The notes beneath the pieces are model-generated. The model was not told the DNA's origin. It ran no database searches and was given only the letters and a program-made list of their open reading frames with translations. From positions 1 to 9,210 of the forward strand of contig SKYZ01000416.1 in NCBI GenBank assembly GCA_007127625.1: a stretch of DNA of 9,210 bases, in the 5' to 3' direction. Numbering within the stretch: position 1 is the first letter of the stretch; each line of letters starts with the position of its first letter. Of the stretch, positions 5,771 to 9,210 are shown in pieces. The stretch comes from Aquisalimonas sp. Lineage in GTDB: Bacteria; Pseudomonadota; Gammaproteobacteria; Nitrococcales; Aquisalimonadaceae. The position numbers and the translations under genes were made by a program.

Positions 5771-8070
5771 TGGGCCTTGTCCTCCGCGCGGAATCGGATC
5801 ATGGCGTAGACGCCGATGGCGGCCAGACCGATGACGAAGATCTCGCCCAGGGTGTCCAGCGCCCGGAAGTCCACCAGAATGACGTTGACGATGTTGCGGC
5901 CGTGGCCTTCCGGCTCACTCCAGGCGACCAGGGTGTCGGAAATGGGTTCGGCAACCGTGGCATCGTTCACCGCCAGGATCAGCAGGGTCATCAGCCCGCC
6001 CAGGGACAGTGCCACCGCGGCGTCACGGACCCGCGTGCCGGCACTGGAGTAGTTGATGAACTCGGGCAGGCGGAACAGCACCAGCACCAGCAGAATCACG
6101 GTGAGAGTCTCCACCATGATCTGCGTGGTTCCCAGGTCCGGGGCACTGAACAGCACGTAGATCAGCGCGATACCGAAGCCGACGATTCCGAGCGTGGCCA
6201 CGGCGCCTAGCCGTGACCGCGTCACCGAGGCGAATACCGCGCCGGCAACCACCAGCGCGGCCACCACAGCCTCGTAGAGGTTCACGTCCGCCAGTGCCAG
6301 CGGCATGGGCGTGTCGGTGTGACCCAGCAGCGTCCAGCCGGTGAGGCCGACGATGGTGAGCACGATCACCAGCAGATAGTTGCTCATGTAGCCGTTCTGG
6401 AGAATCCGGGTCTGCCATTCGGCGACCCAGACGATGGCATCCATGAAGCGTTCGTAGCCACGCTCGGCGCCGAAGCGGTCAATGAACGTCAGCCGCTTGA
6501 AGCCATCCAGGACGGTGTCCCACTTCCAGAACAGGACCAGCCCCAGGATGACGGCCAGGATACTCATCATCAGCGGGGCGTTGATGCCGTGCCAGAGGTA
6601 GAGTTCCACCGACAGCTCGGCGCCGAACACGGCCGCCACGGCCGGCTGTACGATGGCCATGGCGGGGATGAACCCGGCCAGACCGAAGATCAGGCTGAGC
6701 CCGGCCAGAACCACGGGGCCGGCCAGCATGGATGGCGGTGCCTCGTGGGGCGTCTTCGGGGTCTCCTTGCGCGCGCCGGTAAAGGGCCGCAGCGCGAACA
6801 CCGCCGCCATTGCAACAATCATGATTGCCGACAGCACCGCCAGGGTGGCGGTGAATACGGCCATGCCGCCGCGTGCCCCGAGGGTGGCCTCGAACATCAG
6901 TTCCTTGGCGATGAACCCGAACAGCGGCGGCAGCCCGGCGAGGGACAGGGCGGCGACGCAGGCGGCGATGAAGGTGATCGGCATGACGTGCCGCAGGCCG
7001 CCCATTTTCGTGACGTCCTTGGTGCCGGTCTCGTGATCCAGTGCGCCCGCCAGCATGAACAGGGCCGCCTTGTACAGCGCATGGGCCAGCAGGAAGGTCA
7101 TGGCTGCAATGATGGCGCCTTCGGTGCCGATGCCGATGAGCATGGTCAGCGTGCCCAGCGCCATGATGGTGGTGTAGGCGAGAATTGCCTTCACCCCGGT
7201 GCTGCGCAGCGCCATCACTGAGCCGGTGAGCATGGTCAGGGCGCCGAAGATGCCCAGCATGTAGAACCACAGGTCGCTTTCCGCCATGGCCGGGTTCAAT
7301 CGGGCCATGAGATAGACCCCGGCTTTCACCATGGTGGCGGAGTGCAGGAATGCCGACACCGGCGTGGGCGCCGCCATGGCGTTGGGAAGCCAGAAGTGGA
7401 ACGGCACCTGGGCCGACTTGGTGAAGGTGCCGAACAGGATGGCCAGCAGCATGCCGGTGAAGAACGGTGCCGCGTGCATATCCTCCGCGGCGAGGATGCC
7501 CGAGAGGGTGTACTCACCGCCCGCGGCCACGGCCAGCATGACCAGCCCGGCCAGCAGCGCCAGGCCGCCGGCCACGGTGACGATCAGCCCCTGCAACGCG
7601 TACCAGCGGGCGTTCTTGTCCTCGTGGTTGAAGCCGATGAGCATGTACGAGGTGATGCTCGTCAGCTCCCAGAACACGAACAGGGTGATGATGTTGTCCG
7701 AGACTACCAGCCCCAGCATGGAGGCCATGAACGCGAACATGATCGCGTAGAACCGCGGCAGGTACTCGTGCCCGTGCAGGTAGCCGCCGGCGTAGATGAT
7801 GATGAAGGTGCCGATACCCGAAATGAGCAGGGCGAACAGCAGGCTCAGGCCATCCACCAGGAAACTCAGGTTGACGTCCAGGCCAGGAATCCAGGGGTAA
7901 GTGATGATGACGGATTCGCCATCCGCGATGGCCGGCACCCAGGTCAGGAAATAGACGAACAGCGCCGCCGGCAAAAGGGCCAGGAGCCAGCCGGCGCGCT
8001 CGCCGAAGGATCGAGTGAGCCACGGCGCCAGCGCGCACAGAATGAAACCGGACAGTACGGCGAGAAGCAT
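5767..8070 (-). CDS. mrpA: Na+/H+ antiporter subunit MrpA (NuoL-like, with C-terminal MrpA extension)
   Basis: The largest subunit, 767 residues, polytopic in the inner membrane. Residues 1 to about 500 are a NuoL-like antiporter domain: [16 protein letters not shown] (132-147, E135), [20 protein letters not shown] (216-235, K218 and H225), [18 protein letters not shown] (241-258, H243 and K249), [10 protein letters not shown] (293-302), [20 protein letters not shown] (327-346, H330 and K334) and [12 protein letters not shown] (384-395, K389). Residues 560-767 are the MrpA-specific extension: [19 protein letters not shown] (637-655, D645 and E654) and [11 protein letters not shown] (733-743), a signature shared with MbhD/MbhE-type subunits. 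All the charged residues expected in the proton and sodium paths are retained. The length is near that of group 1 MrpA. It is the first gene of the operon, starts with ATG after a weak G-rich ribosome site (GGGGGG, 11 bases upstream) and overlaps mrpB by 4 bases. Confidence 0.97.
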   Translation of the reverse strand: MLLAVLSGFILCALAPWLTRSFGERAGWLLALLPAALFVYFLTWVPAIADGESVIITYPWIPGLDVNLSFLVDGLSLLFALLISGIGTFIIIYAGGYLHGHEYLPRFYAIMFAFMASMLGLVVSDNIITLFVFWELTSITSYMLIGFNHEDKNARWYALQGLIVTVAGGLALLAGLVMLAVAAGGEYTLSGILAAEDMHAAPFFTGMLLAILFGTFTKSAQVPFHFWLPNAMAAPTPVSAFLHSATMVKAGVYLMARLNPAMAESDLWFYMLGIFGALTMLTGSVMALRSTGVKAILAYTTIMALGTLTMLIGIGTEGAIIAAMTFLLAHALYKAALFMLAGALDHETGTKDVTKMGGLRHVMPITFIAACVAALSLAGLPPLFGFIAKELMFEATLGARGGMAVFTATLAVLSAIMIVAMAAVFALRPFTGARKETPKTPHEAPPSMLAGPVVLAGLSLIFGLAGFIPAMAIVQPAVAAVFGAELSVELYLWHGINAPLMMSILAVILGLVLFWKWDTVLDGFKRLTFIDRFGAERGYERFMDAIVWVAEWQTRILQNGYMSNYLLVIVLTIVGLTGWTLLGHTDTPMPLALADVNLYEAVVAALVVAGAVFASVTRSRLGAVATLGIVGFGIALIYVLFSAPDLGTTQIMVETLTVILLVLVLFRLPEFINYSSAGTRVRDAAVALSLGGLMTLLILAVNDATVAEPISDTLVAWSEPEGHGRNIVNVILVDFRALDTLGEIFVIGLAAIGVYAMIRFRAEDKAQ
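5780..5785 (-). promoter_or_regulatory. Ribosome binding site deciding the mrpB start
   Basis: Read on the minus strand this is GGAGGA, 9 bases before the ATG at 5770 and 18 before the alternative ATG at 5761. The spacing selects the upstream ATG. The site lies within the last codons of mrpA. Confidence 0.6.
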
Positions 8071-8118
8071 TGTTCGGCCTACCCCCCAATGGTCGCGGAC
8101 CCGCGCAAACAGCCCGAG

Positions 8119-8147
8119 ACCTTAGCCTAGCTGCCCCCGCCGGACAA
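8119..8147 (-). promoter_or_regulatory. Candidate mrp operon promoter in the fbaB-mrpA gap
   Basis: On the minus strand TTGTCC (8142-8147) and TAAGGT (8119-8124) are spaced by exactly 17 bases, which would start transcription about 40 bases before mrpA. The -35 matches the consensus in 4 of 6 positions and the -10 in only 3, so support is weak. The -35 lies in the loop of the hairpin in the same gap. The mrp genes could also be read through from fbaB. Confidence 0.25.
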
Positions 8148-8164
8148 GGTATGGCGGGGGCAGC
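8130..8164 (-). terminator. Strong GC hairpin after fbaB, terminator-like but without a T-run
   Basis: A perfect 12-bp inverted repeat, GCTGCCCCCGCC (8130-8141) and GGCGGGGGCAGC (8153-8164), with an 11-base loop. It begins 11 bases past the fbaB stop codon, the normal place for a terminator. On the minus strand the stem is followed by TAGGCTAAGG, not a U-tract, so it is not a canonical intrinsic terminator. It may slow or protect the fbaB transcript 3' end or act with another termination factor. Confidence 0.55.
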
Positions 8165-8175
8165 ACGAAGCGGTG

Positions 8176-9210
8176 TCAGGCGACGCTGATGCCGTCGTCC
8201 AGGTAGACATCCTGGATCGCGCGCAGCAGTTCCACGCCCTGTTCGCGCGGCTTCTGGAATGCCTTGCGCCCGGAGATCAGGCCCATGCCGCCGGCACGCT
8301 TGTTGATCACGGCCGTGCGCACGGCGTCGGCGAGATCGGTGGCGCCGGAACCGCCACCGGAGTTGATCAGCCCCGCGCGCCCCATGTAGCAGCACGCCAC
8401 CTGATAGCGGACCAGGTCGATGGGATTGTCGGTGGTGAGCTGTTCGTACACCGACTTGTGGGTCTTGCCGTGGCCCACCGCCGGGTAGCCGCCGTTGTTC
8501 TCGGCCAGCTTCTGCTTGACGATATCGGCATTGATGGTGGCCGCCAGGTGGTTGGCCTGGCCGCTCAGGTCGGCGGAGACGTGGTAATCGGTGCCGTCCT
8601 TCTTGAAGTCCGGGTTGCGCAGATAGGCCCAGAGCACCGTCGCCATGCCCAGCTCATGGGCGCGGGCAAAGGCCTCGCTGATTTCCTGGATCTGCCGGCG
8701 GGACTCCTCGGAGCCGAAGTAGATGGTGGCGCCCACGGCAGCCGCACCCATGTCGAAGGCCTGTTCGACGCTGGCGAACAGTGTCTGGTCGTAGATCTCC
8801 GGATAGGTCAGCAACTCGTTGTGATTGATCTTGACGATGAAGGGAATGCGGTGTGCGTACTTCCGCGCCACCGAACTCAGCACTCCCAGTGTGGAAGCCA
8901 CTGCGTTGCATTCACCCTCCAGCGCCAGCTCGACGATGTTCTGCGGGTCGAAGCAGGCGGGGTTGGGCCCGAACGACGCTCCGGCGGAGTGTTCCACGCC
9001 CTGATCCACCGGCAGAATGGAGAGGTATCCGGTGCCGCCCAGGCGGCCGGTGTCGAACAACGCCTGGAGGTTGCGCAGAACGGCCGGTTTGCGGTCCTTC
9101 TGGGCCACCACCCGGTCAATGTAGTCGGCTCCCGGCAGGTGGAGGTGCTCCCTGGGAATGCCTTCGCAGCGATGGCTCAGCAGTGCTTCGGCTTCGTCGC
9201 CCAGCAGGGC
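8176..9210 (-). CDS. fbaB: Class I fructose-bisphosphate aldolase (FbaB/DhnA family), 5' end cut by the window
   Basis: Reversibly cleaves fructose 1,6-bisphosphate to dihydroxyacetone phosphate and glyceraldehyde 3-phosphate through a Schiff base; cytosolic, glycolysis/gluconeogenesis. The frame stays open to the right edge and 344 residues are visible, so the gene starts outside. A GTG at 9111 is not the start: the 33 codons before it encode residues matching the E. coli N-terminus ([20 protein letters not shown]), leaving only about five residues missing. Visible-residue landmarks are [15 protein letters not shown] (43-57), [16 protein letters not shown] (65-80), KINHNE (127-132), [13 protein letters not shown] (161-173), WAYLRN (194-199), ADIVKQK (228-234) and a phosphate-binding [12 protein letters not shown] near the C-terminus. 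The first lysine of ADIVKQK (visible residue 232) is the inferred Schiff-base lysine, falling near position 237 in full-length numbering. The family is unrelated in sequence to the zinc-dependent class II enzyme. Confidence 0.96.
   Translation of the reverse strand, partial: ALLGDEAEALLSHRCEGIPREHLHLPGADYIDRVVAQKDRKPAVLRNLQALFDTGRLGGTGYLSILPVDQGVEHSAGASFGPNPACFDPQNIVELALEGECNAVASTLGVLSSVARKYAHRIPFIVKINHNELLTYPEIYDQTLFASVEQAFDMGAAAVGATIYFGSEESRRQIQEISEAFARAHELGMATVLWAYLRNPDFKKDGTDYHVSADLSGQANHLAATINADIVKQKLAENNGGYPAVGHGKTHKSVYEQLTTDNPIDLVRYQVACCYMGRAGLINSGGGSGATDLADAVRTAVINKRAGGMGLISGRKAFQKPREQGVELLRAIQDVYLDDGISVA

Noticed and set aside
6319..7221. 300-codon plus-strand open frame opposite mrpA
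   Set aside because: Antisense artefact with His/Gln/Gly-rich composition; mrpA is unmistakable on the minus strand.
7342..8130. 262-codon plus-strand open frame opposite the mrpA N-terminal region
   Set aside because: Same antisense composition bias, no recognisable domain.

Overview
The window reads as chromosomal DNA from a GC-rich gammaproteobacterium. The aldolase at the right edge is very close to the Escherichia coli class I enzyme as I remember it, and the codon use is uniformly GC-rich across all genes. A complete Mrp-type Na+/H+ antiporter operon would suit a halophilic or alkaliphilic lifestyle, but that is inference. I saw no mobile element, RNA gene, CRISPR array or long repeat.

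Layout from left to right. Positions 1-280 hold no gene I can support; there is an AT-rich patch near 80-125 and a few short inverted repeats. A two-gene plus-strand unit follows: a 106-residue protein of a signalling-associated N-terminal module type (281-601), overlapping by 4 bases an HDOD-domain protein (598-1473). From 1503 to the right edge everything is on the minus strand. In order of transcription this is a class I fructose-bisphosphate aldolase (8176 to beyond 9210, its first few codons outside the window), a 105-base gap with a strong 12-bp hairpin, then a tightly packed operon mrpA-mrpB-mrpC-mrpD-mrpE-mrpF-mrpG-nadC (8070 down to 1503).

The seven mrp genes encode all subunits of a multisubunit cation/proton antiporter with separate mrpA and mrpB (the seven-gene, group 1 arrangement). 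MrpA and MrpD are the large complex-I-like proton-channel subunits, MrpC is NuoK-like, and B, E, F and G are small membrane subunits. Nearly every junction is a 4-base ATGA/GTGA overlap or a gap of a few bases, so translational coupling is likely. nadC (quinolinate phosphoribosyltransferase, NAD synthesis) is fused to the operon by an ATGA overlap with mrpG and has no visible ribosome binding site of its own. That is the least expected piece of gene organisation here. nadC and the HDOD gene converge with 29 bases between stop codons and no evident terminator.

Overall this is mostly a well-understood housekeeping and ion-homeostasis region. I found no convincing undescribed system. The points worth a second look are the mrp-nadC coupling, the small-module/HDOD pair, the fbaB-mrpA spacer, and start codons that automatic calling would misplace.
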